Assembly (NCBI GenBank): GCA_017163975.1
Contig: JAFFSR010000251.1
Span: 124,001 to 188,000 of the forward strand
Reading direction: 5' to 3'
Source of the DNA: Anastatus disparis
Lineage: Eukaryota > Arthropoda > Insecta > Hymenoptera > Eupelmidae
DNA: 64,000 bases
Below are positions 36,361-50,583 of this stretch, in pieces. The translations under genes and the position numbers were made by a program. Every line of letters begins with the position of its first letter. Within the stretch, counting starts at the first letter, position 1. Below the pieces are notes generated by a model, which ran no database searches, was not told the origin of the DNA, and worked only from the letters and a program-made list of their open reading frames with translations.

Positions 36361-39300
36361 TTAGATTTCTTGTGATGATCAGCTTCAGTCCGAGTGTTTT
36401 ATAATGTACACCATCGGGTGAAAATTGGATTTTGTTTTGTCGTTCAGACATGAGCGAGAAAAACGCGCTTATATATAACTCGCGAGCGCGGCAAACTGCA
36501 TTTTAAGGACTGCGATCACTGAATTACCAATAATGGAAGTCAAGTCTGGAATTCATCTCAACTTTATTTTTATTATTCTATTTATGCTAATTTTGAGCTC
36601 ATCTTTTTTGCTGCTTTATTACAGTGCATTATCTAAATATAAGAAAAAACTTATGAAAAAGTATTAGAATTTTTATTTTCAAATAATTGGTTATGAAATT
36701 TCTACAAAATATAAAGAAACAGTCATTAAACCATCTTAATATATTACAATAATTTTTAAACAATGTTTTTAAATATTCATCATCATATTTAGAAATTAGA
36801 CTTATTGTTAGTTCAAAGTTAAAAATATGAAAATTTCTAGAGTACAATAAGATAAATATAAAAGCTTAACTCGAAGCTCTAAAGGTAGCAAAGAGTTTTG
36901 AAAACAAACACAAGGCAGAATAATCAAGCGAAACAAGTTTTCTTTCAACAAGTTTTAGCAATGAAGAAAAAGTGAAGAAAAGAAAACGAGAGAAAAGAAA
37001 AGAGATTTGAGGTAGCGATGTGAGCTATTCGAATAGGATATCTCATAACCGGCATGCTCTCCGAGAAGCGCAGCAGCATTCTATTCGGCTCATATAAATC
37101 CAAGTCAATGGAAAGGGCGAGCATGAGAGTGTTGGACAGAAACGAGAGAGAGAGAGAATGTAACCTATGCATATAAGCGATTGTAAATGTAAAGGTCGTA
37201 GATATGTATAGTTACAGATGTTAGAATGGTAGTGTTGTGCTGCAAGTGCCGTTCGCCAGAAGCGATAATGGTGTGTCGGTAGTGCAGGAGAAACGGGCGT
37301 TAATTGCATCAGTATTCTCCTGCTCGCACTCTCTCTCTCTCTCTATGGGAGGCTTTATAACCAAAGGCTTGTAAAGTCAAACAGTATACCTTTTAACGTT
37401 TTCGTATATCCTCATACTTTTGATATCGTATAATATTCGGACAACCCGAACGCGTTATAACGATTATGCAACTCCATATGTCTCTCTTTCTCTCTTTATA
37501 TATGCACGAATTTTAACGGCTTTAAAGCTCATTTTTCCATTGTAAATCCCTTTTTATGAGCTACTCTCCGTCTCTTTTGCTCCTCAATGTATATATATAT
37601 ATACACGTAGGAATAACGCAGGCTCTCCATATAAGCGCGTCACACACATCTCTCGCGATCAATTAATATCCCGTAATGAGGACGCGACGTTGTATCCTCG
37701 GCTGCGTGATTTATTGGCAATGTAACGTGCGCGCGTCACATACTATATGAATAAAAGAGCTACAAGAATTTACCCCCATCGATATATATACGCATACGTA
37801 TATAGTTCGTCGTCTAACAGAAAAACATTTTTTATTTATTTTTTTTTTTTTTTCAACCTTATTTATATATTGCTCCTGAAAAAAAAGTGCATGTATAAAG
37901 AGAGCCAAGCCTGATTAATTTACACGTTGGTGTCGATGCATTTTTCAAAAGCCAAGACTTAACCGCTTTTGCCTCGTGTAATCAGTCGACTATCTGTTAT
38001 TTTTCGTTATTCTCGCATATACACGGCACCAAAGAGCCTTTTTATATAGTCTTTGCTCTACAGCAATACGCGTATGCATGATGTTTGTGTGTATGTGCAT
38101 GCGATTCTAGAGACTATTAAAATATCGCGAGCCCCCGCGGGAACTTTCTCGCGTACACGCAGCAAATTATTACCCGTACCGCGCCGAGCTAAGGCCTTCT
38201 ATATTTCGCGAGTATACTTATTTGCTTATTAATTCTCTTTATACTGTAAAGCTTTGCTCGCTCGACTCGCCTGACAAATCTTGGCTGCTACTTCTACGAA
38301 AACTTTTTTTTGCCCTTAACATATTTACGATGGAAATATTCAAATTGGGCAATGTACGCGTGTTATACGCGCAAAGAAAAAGAGTATAATGTTGGGGCTT
38401 TGTTTATGATGCTCGTGCTGTTTGTTGTTTCACTTTTTTTTTTTTCTTCTTTTAAATAAAAATTTTTCGTGCTGTGATGTACGGTACACAGGCGGATGTG
38501 ATTCGGATTCTGAATGAATTAATTTCTTATTTTTTCGGACCAAGTTCCCAATGCAATGATAATAAAATATTTCGACTTGCAATAAATTTGCTTTATTTAC
38601 TTTCGAAAATTTTAATTCTGACCTTTGTACTTGAAAATTTTAAATATTCATATCGTAATTTTTCAGCAAAGTTAATTATTGTTCTTTTTAATTGCTTTAT
38701 TAGGTATGTTTTTTAAATTATTATAAAGAACGTTTTCTGAAATTACTAAAAATTTCAGAAATTCAAAATTTTATTTTTATAATTTGGTTTAAGTGAACAA
38801 TTCTAAATTAAACAAAATAATTAATTATAAAATTACTAAGAAAGAGAATGGAATTAAGCTAACATCTAAGTACTCGTAAATAATAAATGAACAGTCGGAA
38901 ATAGAGACAATACATTGGTTATTGCATATATTCGTTATAGGTTTATTTAACGCGATATCAATTAATAAGGGCCTTTTTTTCTTTCTCGAGCGTTAAGCGG
39001 CCAACATAAGATACGACATTTGAGTCTGGTTAAGTTGCACCCATATGAAATTATTAACGACAACTTGGTTCTCTCTCTCTTTCTCAGCTATACATCGGCC
39101 GTACATCGGTAATAAAAGTAAAAAAAAGACAAGCGAGCAAGCAGAGCCAAGCAAGAGCAACAACAGCAGCACGAAATATCGATGGGGCTCCGCGTGTCTT
39201 TACTCGATTAAGTTTTTCATATACCAAAGCACATCGGTTTTATATATAGTATATAAGCTCCAGTAGTGATCGCTTCTTCTTCTTCTTCTTGAGAGAGAGT

Positions 39301-42300
39301 ATGTTAGTTTCTTTTTTTTCCCGCCTCAAAGTAATAGGCTTAATAAGACATTAAGATATCTGGATATTTTTTCTCGTTAATAACGAAGAGGAAAGTGAGA
39401 GAGAGCAAGCGAGAGAAAGAATAGCGTAAAAGAGAAGCTCATGCTTAAAAGAAACGAAATAAAATAAAAAAAAAAAAAAAACAAAATAAATAAATAAAAA
39501 AATGTAGAAGAAGAGAAGAGAAGAAGAGAAAGGCGGAGGCGGGCAGGTATGACTGCTGCTGTCATATATAATAACAACATAAAACAGATACGCGCGCGAG
39601 AAGAGAGCTAAAAGCGAACGCGCTTATAGGGTTCCTACTCTCTCTCTCTCGCGAATATATTATGTTGCCCCGCGCGACTAATTTACGATTATAACGTACG
39701 TGTATAACTATCATTGTTGATATACTGCCCAAGCTTCGGCTCCAACACAGAACAGAGTGTGTGTGCGGAGTGTAGTAACAACACGAAAGGATTGAGAGAA
39801 AATGAAGAAAAAGAAAAAAAAAAAAAAAAGATAATAAAAAATAACAACAACGAGGCTTGAAGGAAGCAAAGAGAGAGAAGAGAAGTCTCTTCTACAAGTC
39901 TGCAAAAGATGAGTTTCTCTAGGAATGGTCGAACAAGTGAATAAATTTATTTGGACTTTTTCAAGATAATTTCTTTTCTTCACTTATTTTTATCGCTCAA
40001 CAGTTCTTTTGTTTGAAAATAATACTTCAAACGTTTTTACATTAACGGCAGATGCGATGCGCACTTCTGTAAACGCTTCTTACCAGAGAAAAAAAGCGGA
40101 GTTCGGGAAAAAAATATAATTCGATTTTTAATCAAACTGGTTTTACTTGTCAATCGAAGATTAAAGATATATTTTTTTTCTATGTCAAAACTACAAATAA
40201 AAATAAAACTTAATGATTATAGACGTTAACGTATTGTATATTTTTCAAATTAAACGTTTATTTTCTCTATTTACCGAAGACTAATATATATAAAAAAAAA
40301 GTTTTAATTTTTAAAAGAAGTTTAATTTTTTAGAGCACCGTTTGTTATTACGTTTCTTTACCATACAAAAGTATTTCCACTGCTATACATTACTTATTCG
40401 TGCTCGATCTTCCAGAATATATTAAACATTTACTGAATGAATTCGAATAAATAAATATTCTTATCAACATTAAGAATTCTCATTTGAAATCGAAAAATTG
40501 AGTGCGCAATTCAAGAGCCTCTCTTTCTCTCTTTCTCCTCGTGCACTTGGTGTATATGCAGCTTTAAAATGATATATAAAAGAAACATCACAGAGTCGGC
40601 AAACGTTATACAATTATATACCTTTCTTCGTTGCAAAAAACCTTAAACTCGCTACAAAAGATAAAAGAAGAAGAAAGATCACAAGTCAGAAGGAGAGAGA
40701 AGAAGAGGCGAACACCTTTTTTTTTCTTAGTCGATTGAATGATCGGCAATTGCCGACGATTCAAGTCCATTTCATTTGTGGCAGAAAGAGAAAGAGAGAG
40801 AAAGAGAGAGAAACGATTGGTATATAAGAGAAAAAGAAAGAGAAAGATAGACCGGTCTTTGCCTCGCGGCGGCAACTCAAGTCAAGTCGTCGTCGTCCGT
40901 TTCTACTGCTGTTGCAAGAAGTCGAAAGAACGAATGGCCGGAGGCTTGGTTGACCGATGACAGTTACATGTCAATACTAACCAATGAAAAGTGGCTCTTT
41001 CTTTTTGTTTTTTTTTTCTATCCTTTTACTCTTTCTCTCTTATCCACAAAGAACAAGTCGATGGAGACGTTTGCTCCATCGTTTTACAAGAAACTCCGCG
41101 GATATCTGCCGGAAGCTTTGAGTCAAGAAACAAGAAGAAAAAAAAAAGACACGCGCGCCCCGCAAGTACTTCTTCTTTTTCTATGCATCGAAAATGTATT
41201 TGCGGTTTTTTGCGCTTCAGGGAGACACAGCCAGAGAGACAATCCCTTTTTCATGAAATTTCACGTATACAATAATTCAAGAAAACTCGATAAATTCAAC
41301 GACTATACTGCCGACGGTCTGCTGTGTGTATATATATGTGTATTTATATATATTTCTTTTTGCTCACAGCTGAAAAGGGAAAAAAAAGAACAAGAAAATT
41401 TCCAAGTTACGTGTATAGAAAAAGACTTGTGTAGACAACAATCGAGGCGGGAAAGTTTTAAAAATAAATAACTGGCTATTTAATGCGCTTTGTAAGTTTA
41501 GTTAAAGGAAGGGGATCACAATTGTAAGGGGTTAAGAAAAGATATGAGCGGAAGCTGATCGAAATGTTTTTAAATAGATTGACCCTTTTTTTCTGCTAAA
41601 TAAATCAACAAAATAAATCATTAAATTTTATTTTAACTTAAAATTTTTTAAATTTTTGTTGAAACGTCATTAATATTCAGTACTTGATGAAATATTTAAA
41701 GAAAACTTGACTATTATATTCAAATCATTAAATTTTAAAGTTAATGACAGTAGGATTTACAATTATCTTGAATATATTTTCAAAATAAAGACCTTTGAGC
41801 AAAAAGTAAACTTTTAAAATTACAGTCCTAATTTATGCATTGAATTGCAATATCAGTGTATCTATTCCAAACGTTTGTTTTGTAGTTTTTCAAATCCGCA
41901 AACACGTAACTCAGAGTGCAACATATTTTCTTTTAAAAAACCACCTTATCCAACATGATAAACAATCAAGCAGCCACTAAATCCCTGGCGTGTAAACTTG
42001 TGAAAAAGAAATACACGTATACAAAAGTTTTTGGTAAGAGTGGGAAAGAACAACGAGAGACACATGGACTAAACAAAGTTCGATAAAAAAAAAAGAAAAA
42101 CTAGAAGGCGGTGAAAGTTGTGGTCTCGAACCGTGGAGTGTTTAACAGATTTGAAAAATCAGCAATAACTCGCGCTTTGTCGACGGGGGGGATAAAAAAA
42201 AAAAAGTTTTGGGAGGAGAATATAGAAAGAACGGTTATATAGATGCCTTTTTTTTTCTTTTGCGTTTTTGGTGGAAATAGGCGCGGTTAGTACACAGGGT

Positions 42301-45029
42301 TATATAGAGCTTGAACATGCCAGAGAAGAGAACTCGACGGTAACATCATTTTTCATTTTAATGGTGGCCCCAAAAGAACGCGCTGCTCCCCTCGTTTATT
42401 TGTTTCTCTTGCTCTTTCTCTTTCTTGTCCCTTTTCACAGCTTTCGTGCGATATTCTTCTTCGTATCTTTCTCTGTTCTTTTAGCTCCTGATCCTTTTGG
42501 TACTCTCTCGCGAGAGCCAGTTACAGCTTCTTCTTCTTCTCTCCTCTTGTCTTCTTTTATCTCGGGCGCGAATGTCTTAATAGCCTACCGAAGCTTCTCT
42601 TCTTCAGAGTCTTTTCTACGTGTGCTTCTGGCCGTAGCCTCTGGCGTTCACGGAAGCTTCTTTTATTTCTTTATTTACATTTTCTTTTATTTTATACGAG
42701 CAGACATTGAGAAAAGATGCTTTGCCTTCCTTTTTACCGGCTAATTGATTCTTTTTTTTTCCCTTTTTTTTAAGAGAGTTGAAAGGAGAACGTTGCAAAT
42801 AAAAAGAACGTTTTATTCTATAAGCTTTTGTGCTTTTGCACTGCATTAACGGATCTGTAAGAACTCTGATAAAGAGTCAGTGAGGCCGAGTGTGGTTGTA
42901 TTGTGGTTATACGCGCTAACTTGAAAATAAATATGTAGATTTAAAGTTATACCGGAAAGTTAAGAGCTTAAGGAAAAATATTCAAGTTTCAAGCAGTTTA
43001 TAATTTTAATAATTTTTGTTATTTTTTTCAATAAAATAATTTGATGATTTTAAAAAATATGATGAGCATTTTTAACTAGTGAATAATAATTTTCGACGTC
43101 AATTCCATTTTAAAATTCATTCGTTAATAAATTTTTCACGTATATATCATTATTAATGAGAATTACAAATAGTATATGGAAAATGCAAAATAAAATTTGC
43201 AGAACTCAAATTTTTCAAATATTACGAATTCTTTTATTTTATTTGAAAATTTTGATTTATTGCATGACACGCGCAGCTACTTTTTTTTTCTTTTATTTTT
43301 CATTTCAACGCGCTTTTTAAAGTGAGAATTTGAAAAATTCCTTATGCATAATATATATTAATTTAGAGTTTTGAAATTGAAATATATACATTTGAAATCG
43401 ATGAAATTAATTGTCACGTTTTTCCAACGACTCATTTGCCGATACATGCGGCACATTAAAATATCACAAAAGAATTTTTTTTTTTTTTTGCAAACTCGAT
43501 GTAATCATACAAAACGATAATTGAGGAAAATAACAAATGAAAAATGCAAATTAAATTTAAATTATATATTTATATGGACTGAAAAATAAATATTTAAAAA
43601 AAAAAAAAGCCCTGAGATTGTCAGCCGTATAATTATATAATAACGAAAACTCGAATATTTTAATTACATTGAGTTAATGCAACAGTTCACGTAACAACGC
43701 ACAGCCACAGCATAGCCTACAAGCGGTTTTTGTTGCTTGTATTTTACAATAATGATCAATAATTCAATTATAACAGATAAATTAATTTTGTTATGTTTTA
43801 ATTAAATTAAAGTTACTTTTGCCCGTTACAACATTTGCAATTATTAACTCAACAGTGTATCAAGCAAATATTTTTATACAAATAAACGAAAATTACTATA
43901 ATATTTATTGATATTATTCACGATTCATCTGACGTGTACAATGAAACATTATTATTTTTGTTATATTTCAATCGTGAAAAAAAATTCATCTCAAATCAAT
44001 TGTTCGGGAAGAGTAAAAAAAAAGTCTTTATCACATAAACATCGTAAAAAGAACATTAGTGTAATAAGCCGATATGAGATCTTTCCGCTTGGCTGAACTC
44101 AAAACGAGAAAACTGTCAACGATCCGTCGCGTCAACGCTGTCATTCTGTACAGCAGTAATAGTAACCTTTTCACTCGCTCTCTTTCTACTTGCTTGCTCG
44201 TGTCGACGAAGCAAAGAAGAAAACGTCGCATCGTGTTGCGCATCTCGCTAAAGAGTCAAAAAAAAAAAAGAGAGAAAAAAAAAACTAACAACGACAAGAG
44301 GAAGTCAAACGTTTTTCCACGCCCCTCTGTCAAAACAATGGAAAAACTGTCGGATAAACGAACTGCCATCTTACAAATTAGGGTTCTCTTAAAAATGTGT
44401 GTATTTTTCAAGCGTTTCTCATTCTCTCGGAACTTATATTTTTTTTTTTTTTTTAAACTTCTTCATAATTGGTTCTCTTCTGGTGTTATATAGCAAAAGA
44501 TGATATAGGTGGGGTTCTCAATTTACAAGCGACACTTTTACTTGTCGGATTACACGCAGTTGAATATCTTTTATACAAAGAGCGAGAAAAAGAAAAAAGT
44601 GTATATAGCAGAGCAAAGTAGTAGTAGTTGAAGGCTTTTTCGAGGGGTTAGTATAACAATGGTATATACTAGTCTTATATGCGAAAACTTTGATTTATCA
44701 TTGGTATATACTACTGCAGAAAGGCTATAACGCGAGCGGATATATAGCAAAACTATTTGTATTGGGTTTGTATATATGTGAACTGAACAAAATGTGCCAT
44801 AATAGACGAGCTCGTGTATCCCCTCATGTTCACTTTGTTTAGTCGGTATAGATATTAGCTCTGTCTCTCTTTCTCTTGTGCTTTTGCTTCTCTCTGCTTG
44901 ACAAGACCACGTTTCTCTGTATATATAGGCAAGAGAACCGTAGAGTTATAGACGCACGTGGGGACAGCCATGAGATGATCCATTAATTTTCTAATAACAC
45001 GGGCAATTTCGAAAATTTACTTGGTCATA

Positions 45030-45055
45030 CTCTCTCTCTCTCTCTCTCTCTCTCT
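45030..45055. repeat. (CT)n microsatellite
   Basis: A CT run of about 12 units followed by TTCTTC. It lies in a GC-richer block upstream of RNF220. Confidence 0.9.
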
Positions 45056-45531
45056 TCTTCAGTAGCAACCTGGTCTACTGCTACTGCTATACTATACGAA
45101 ACTGTCGCGGAGTGAGATTTAGGCTCTTAGGGGGTATTAACGTGAACTATATATTTCATGTTTAACGTTATATCATTGTTGGAATTCATTTTTTTATTAC
45201 AATAAATATGGGTTATTTATGAATTTTATATTCTTTTAATAAATATTGATTAATAACTTTTATGAATTTATTCTTTTTTATTGCGCGTTTGTTTATTGGG
45301 ATTTTTTATAAACGAATGAAACGATCATCGCACATTTGTTAAATTTTACTTTATCAATAACACAAATGATTTTTTTAAATTATTTAATTTATATCGTGAA
45401 ATTAAATTATGTATTCTGTTTTCATAAAAGAAACTTTATGATGTGTAAAAATTATTTTTCAAAATAACATTAGAGAAGTTTGTTTGAAGTAATTATTAGT
45501 GAAAATATGCTATTTTTAGAAACTGCTCGTT

Positions 45532-45580
45532 CATACATATATGTGTGTATATGTGTGTGCGCGAGCATACGCGTGTGTGT
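45532..45580. repeat. Alternating purine-pyrimidine tract with CG steps
   Basis: (CA/TA/TG)n with GTGCGCG and ACGCGTGTGTGT. The alternation is perfect from 45532 to 45563 and resumes after one break. The mix of TG and CG steps is the kind of sequence prone to Z-DNA under supercoiling. Confidence 0.75.
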
Positions 45581-48380
45581 TTATGCGTAAAATTATGTAT
45601 CAATGTCTGTCAACTTGACTTTCTGTATTCATCTTGACAAATTTTGATCTAAGACGACTCATTTTTTTTTTTCAAGTAGAGGTGGCTCAATCTTACTTTT
45701 TTATTTTAGTTGATGCATTTTTTATAACAATTTTTTTGAATCATAAAATCTTATTTTTTTTTAAAACTTTTAAAATAAATATTACATAGAGAAATATTAA
45801 CTTTTTAAATAAATTGCTATCGGTTATTTTTAATATTTTTAATAACTTTTCATTAAATTACTCAAATCTTCATATTATTTTTTTCTTAAGTATTATAATT
45901 TGGGAAAAATATTCATTTCATACTATATCTGATGATTTAACTTAATCTGCTTCCGATTTATAATGATAAAAATAATAGTTCAAAATAATAAATTACGAAG
46001 AAAATAAGATCTCTTTCACAGTTTTTTAAAATTTATCAGTAAATGTTTTTAAAATACAAATAACGTCAATCATTATTGTTATTTAAAAAAAATACTTTAA
46101 AAAAATTTTTTAAATCATTAAATTATGTAAAGTTTTCATTTGCTCGAGCAAATATAAAAGAGCAGTATAGTTGACTAAAAAATGCAACGAAAAAAAAGGA
46201 AGAATAGGGGGGAAAATAAACGTACGTCATTTTAAGCAAGCAGTGCACACGTTGTTGAGGGGATCATACTGCGGTACACATTGTTAACGAATATACGCGT
46301 TAAAAGGAGATACAAGCTCTCTATATCTACCTCCCACTCTCTATTCTGTCAGGATGTTGTATATTTTTTGGATCGCGATTTAGTGTGATATACGGCCTAG
46401 AGGCTTTGCATCCTCTCTCTCTCTACCGTACTACAACCCATTGACATTTATCCCCGCTGGTTGCTTGATCGCGGCTAACGAAATCGACGACTAACGAGAG
46501 AAAATAAAAACTTTAACATCGTCACTCCAGAGAGAAGGGTAAACATATATATAAATGTAACATACGTTACTTTCTATTTCTTCCACAAACTGTCAACGTC
46601 TACCTAACAAATAAACATTAGGATCAATATAAATCGCTTATACGAAGCTAATTCTGCTTAGATAAGTGATTTTTTTTTAATGTCTTAGCAAAGTTAATTT
46701 TGGTTAACCAAAAATCGTAAAGTATCAGAAGAAAAGTTTATCTCGATGACAGAATTTCCACTTAAAATAAAAACAGATTTTTTTTTAGCTTGTACGGTGG
46801 CCATGATTTGTCGAAAAGCGTAAATCACTGGGTAGTAGACGATATTTTTGGGTTTCGGCCCCGTGCGCGCGCGCTTCGGAACTAAGGGATTCTGATATAG
46901 AAAACGTGTATTGTAAAAAAGAGCTATAGTTGCCACGAAGGATACGCGTAGTCTAATAATAGGGGATTTTTCGGTGAAAAGATAAACGGTAGAAATCTGT
47001 AACACGGGATGTACGACATGGAATTTTACGATCGTAAAATTGAGTGTGGGGGGCAAATAGTGGGGAAATTCCTTTAAATAGTTATACCGTTTACGCTTAA
47101 GCAATAGAAATTAAAATTTACAAATAATGTTTTAGAAAAACTAATTTTAAGCTAATGTCTTATAAATATTAAAAAATATAAAGTTACTTTTTGAAACAAA
47201 TTTTGGAAAATTATTGAAGAATAATTTTTTTTAATGTGTTAATGCGTACTTCACTAACAATTTCAAATAAAATTTTTTTTTAAATGCTAATCTAAATACT
47301 AGAAATTCTTTTTTAATGTGATTTATTAAAAACAACCTTAAAGTAAAAGCAATACTAAATAATCATTAAATTATTCTAAGGATAAAGTTATTTGTACTCT
47401 AATAATTATCTTACTAGTATAGATCTAAGTTTATTGATCTTTGAGTTAAACCTTGTATTGCATAATATATCATTGCATTAAATTATTCAAATTCTTTTTT
47501 TTTATTATTATCTTGGATATTTTATTATAATACGTAACATTAAAATCATGTCAATATAGTTTTAGATATGATTGAAGTCATCGAAGGAATACTATCAATA
47601 TATTAAATGACTATTAACGATCACAGAATATTAAAAATAATAGCAATATTTCATTATAAAATTTTTATATATTTTATAAAAATAACAGAAAGAATGAAAC
47701 CTTAAAACTTGCCACGATAAAGATATAGTTCGGAAAATTTCTGTTATCCAAAAAAATTCTATAAATTAATTAATTTTAATTTATATAAATATTTGATTAC
47801 TTTTCTTCATGATAAAAATATATATCTCGATATCATTATAATACTCATTTTAATTTTGATTTTTTAATTTACATTATTTATATAAAAATTAACTCGCTAA
47901 ACAACGACAAAAATTAATAGAATTTAGTTATAAATTAGTGTATAAATAAAATATTTTTTTTCAATAAAAAATTGTTCAGTTAATATTGGTCGTCGATATT
48001 ATGATTAACGTAATGGCTGACATAATTTTTGTGTCAAAAGGGTATGAATTGATGAAAATCGTACTAAATTCATTGAACGGATAATATCGAACTGGTCAAG
48101 TCTAACTCTCCAATCTCATTCTGTACTTTTCCCTTTTCACCTAATTTTCTCGATATCGATAAGAGTATTCGAGAGGGAGAGTATCGTACGTAGGTAAACG
48201 TAAGCGGGCACGCGGGCACACGAATTAAGGTTGGTGTGTCTACAACGAAGAGATAGAGAGAGTGAGCGAGTAAGAGAGAAAGAGAGGGAGAGAGAGAGAG
48301 AAAATGCGTAGGGTGTGAGGGGCATCAGTCAAGGGATTAGCGGGATTAGCCCTCTAGGGGAACTTGTTAATTGCTCGGCA

Positions 48381-48383
<3 letters not shown>

Positions 48384-48415
<32 letters not shown>
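48384..48415. repeat. (GA)n microsatellite
   Basis: A GA run of about 16 units. Two further impure GA tracts follow at 48510-48545 and one precedes at 48245-48302, giving a GAGA-rich cluster of about 300 bases. Confidence 0.92.
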
Positions 48416-48418
<3 letters not shown>

Positions 48419-49054
48419 GAGCACCAGCACCAGTTTAGCTTGTGCTTGGTTTGCTTGTTTGCCTCGGGGACTAGTGAAGTGAGACCAAGAGCTACTGGTA
48501 CAAGAGACAGAGAGAGAGAAAGAGAAAGAGAGGAAGAGAGAGAGAATGCACAAATCACGCCTAGAGTTACGGACTTAAGGAGGCTTAAACTAGCTGGCCA
48601 CAAACCGACACAGTCTGCAGATCTGATTGCTACTGACCGCTGTCTACGACAAGCAACTCTCTTTGATACTACTAGTATATGTTTCTGGACTCGCGCGTGC
48701 CACACACCATTAGAATTGATACTAAGAAGAAAGTAAAGATTTAAAGAAAAGAAAAAATTATTATGCATCGCCGATAAGACATTTTTTAGCCTTATTACTA
48801 ATGTTCTCATTATTACATAGATGTAATCTTGAAGCTTTCTATTGAAAAATGGATCTAAGTTTATAAGAAAAATTTTAATTTATATCGACTATTGCGATAA
48901 AAATTTATAAAAATGATAATGTTTAATCATTGTATTATTTATGTCACTGTTTTGCAATTTTTAGGCAATTTTTAAAAAGTTGTTCTGTAAAATTATTAAG
49001 AACATAAAAAACAAATAAGAAAAACGTTTGACGAAAATAAAATTGATTTATGTT

Positions 49055-49651
49055 CCCGCATAAAAAAAATTTGTATTGCCAAGATATTGGTGAAACAATA
49101 TCCAATATATTGCATTTATTTAATAATCCCTTGGCAAAATTTTTCCAATATTTCGCCAACATTTAGCATTTATCAATCCCTAGGGCCAAAACCCACATTA
49201 TTCCCACATATTGGCAATATATTGGATATTGCTATATCATTATGTATAATGATAAATAATTTCAAATAAAAAATCAAAGTTTTACCACATTTAATTGAAA
49301 ACTTTTTAACTTTTTTTTATATCATATCTATAAAGTATACAATATAGGTGATATTAAAATCTTTAATATAATATATAAAAATAAAATATTGGTAAATCAA
49401 ATTCAGAAATCTTTTTTTGCAAAACAAAAAATATATTTAGTAAAATAATTTTTCAAGTCACATTTTACGAATATAAATATAACAAAAAATCTATTATACT
49501 AATTGTATATTTACATTACAATTTGGTTGAAATAATTTCTGAGTAACAGAAATGTTATATCAAATTTAATCAACACAAATCGACTTATGTCATTTTTGTA
49601 AATAAGAAAAAGATTAAATCATTTTTACTTTTAATAAATATAACTTAAATA
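49055..49651. repeat. Left terminal inverted repeat
   Basis: About 597 bases, matching the reverse complement of 51972-52580 with only scattered substitutions. It contains the palindromic-looking words CAATATCCAATATATTG and GCCAATATTTCGCC-like iterations, and CCCTAGGGCCAAAACCCACA in its first 150 bases. Iterated short motifs near TIR ends often serve as transposase binding sites, which is an inference here. Confidence 0.85.
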
Positions 49652-49928
49652 AATAAATTATTTGCTTGAAATTTCTTTAATTTCACAATTAAAAACATTA
49701 TACAAACGACCTTATTTTTACGAAAAAATGATTAAATGTCCTAGAAATCAGTCACTTCAAGCTCAAAAAATTTTCTTTCACACTCAGGGCGTGAAATTCA
49801 ATTTTTGATGTCTATTCTTAGAGGCTAAAATAGCTCTTTTTTACCCAAGGGCAAAAAAGTAATTTTCTAATAAGCGTAATTGATTTTTACCAATAAGAAA
49901 TTTACTTTTCGTGTCTCAGAATTATACT

Positions 49929-50583
49929 GAATGGTGGATGAGTCGATGTATAAATTGAGTAATGGGTGCATGGTGCAATGAATTCATAGGTGGATTCATG
50001 GGACGATGAAATGACGGCTCAATGGTTCGATGGACAGATCGATAAATATGACGATAGATCGATGGGCGGATAAATGTTAATGTCAATGGATCACTAAATG
50101 AATACGTCGATGGGTTGATAGACTGATTGGTGGATAGATGAAATAGTCGATGGGTTAATGGGCGCATAGATGAATTTTTTCGAAGGGTTTATGGGCCGAT
50201 GGGCGGATAGATGAATTTGTCGATTGGTTGACGGTCCGTTGAGCGGATAGATGAATTTGTCGATGGGTTGACGAGCGGAATTTGTTGATGAGTGGAAAAA
50301 AGAATTCGTTGATGGGTTAATGGATGGATAGATGAATTTTTTGGTGGATGTCAGAAGTTGAATGGGTCGATGAGTTGATAGGTCTATTGATCGATGAATT
50401 CATGGGTAAATGGGTTAATTGGTCAATAAATCAATGGGTCAATAGGTTCATGGTTCAATAAATTGATGGTTGCATGGGTAGATGGGTCAAAGAGTACGTG
50501 GATCGGCAGGATGATGGGTCAATGGATTCATGGGTCGATGGGTCATTGGTTTTGATGAGTTGATCTGTCGATGGGCTGATGGG
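49929..50583. repeat. Irregular GATGGGT-type minisatellite
   Basis: The region is built from variants of GATGGGTCGATG, GATGGGTTGATGG and GGATAGATGAATTTGTCGAT. A higher-order unit of roughly 40 bases is visible from 50190 to 50290 (GAGCGGATAGATGAATTTGT recurring). The minus-strand reading gives Pro-Ser-Thr-His-Ile-rich frames (49922-50167 and 50455-50643), which are artefacts of the repeat. It lies entirely within the transposon. Confidence 0.8.

Larger units (their letters stand above)
36361..49054. other. Upstream non-coding region, distal part
   Basis: No gene is recognised. The stretches 36.5-36.9, 38.4-38.95, 40.1-40.5, 41.5-41.95, 42.95-44.0, 45.15-46.2 and 47.1-48.1 kb are AT-rich; the rest is GAGA/TCTC and TATATA-rich with moderate GC. 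Open frames at 40950-41471, 42268-42744 and 44074-44493 are low-complexity products of T/C- or A/G-rich DNA. The minus-strand frame at 46694-47104 (136 codons) is less repetitive but resembles no family I know. A patch at 48545-48720 is complex and GC-richer, without a repeat or a convincing exon. Confidence 0.55.

Noticed and set aside
36047..36451. 134-codon minus-strand frame with a Tyr-Ile run
   Set aside because: Most of it is a translation of the (TA)n(CA)n microsatellite at 36299-36360.
40950..41471. 173-codon open frame on the plus strand
   Set aside because: It crosses T-, A- and TATA-rich low-complexity segments and shows no conserved motif.
42268..42744. 158-codon open frame, hydrophobic like a membrane protein
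   Set aside because: The Phe/Leu/Ser richness comes from T/C-rich DNA. There is no family resemblance and no splice or promoter context.
48367..48810. Long overlapping frames on both strands (121-147 codons)
   Set aside because: Open on both strands because GA/CT repeats lack stops; the products are Arg-Glu or Ser-Leu repeats.
49090..49250. CRISPR-like array of CAATAT words
   Set aside because: The motifs are short, irregular, lie in a transposon arm of a eukaryotic genome and lack uniform spacers.
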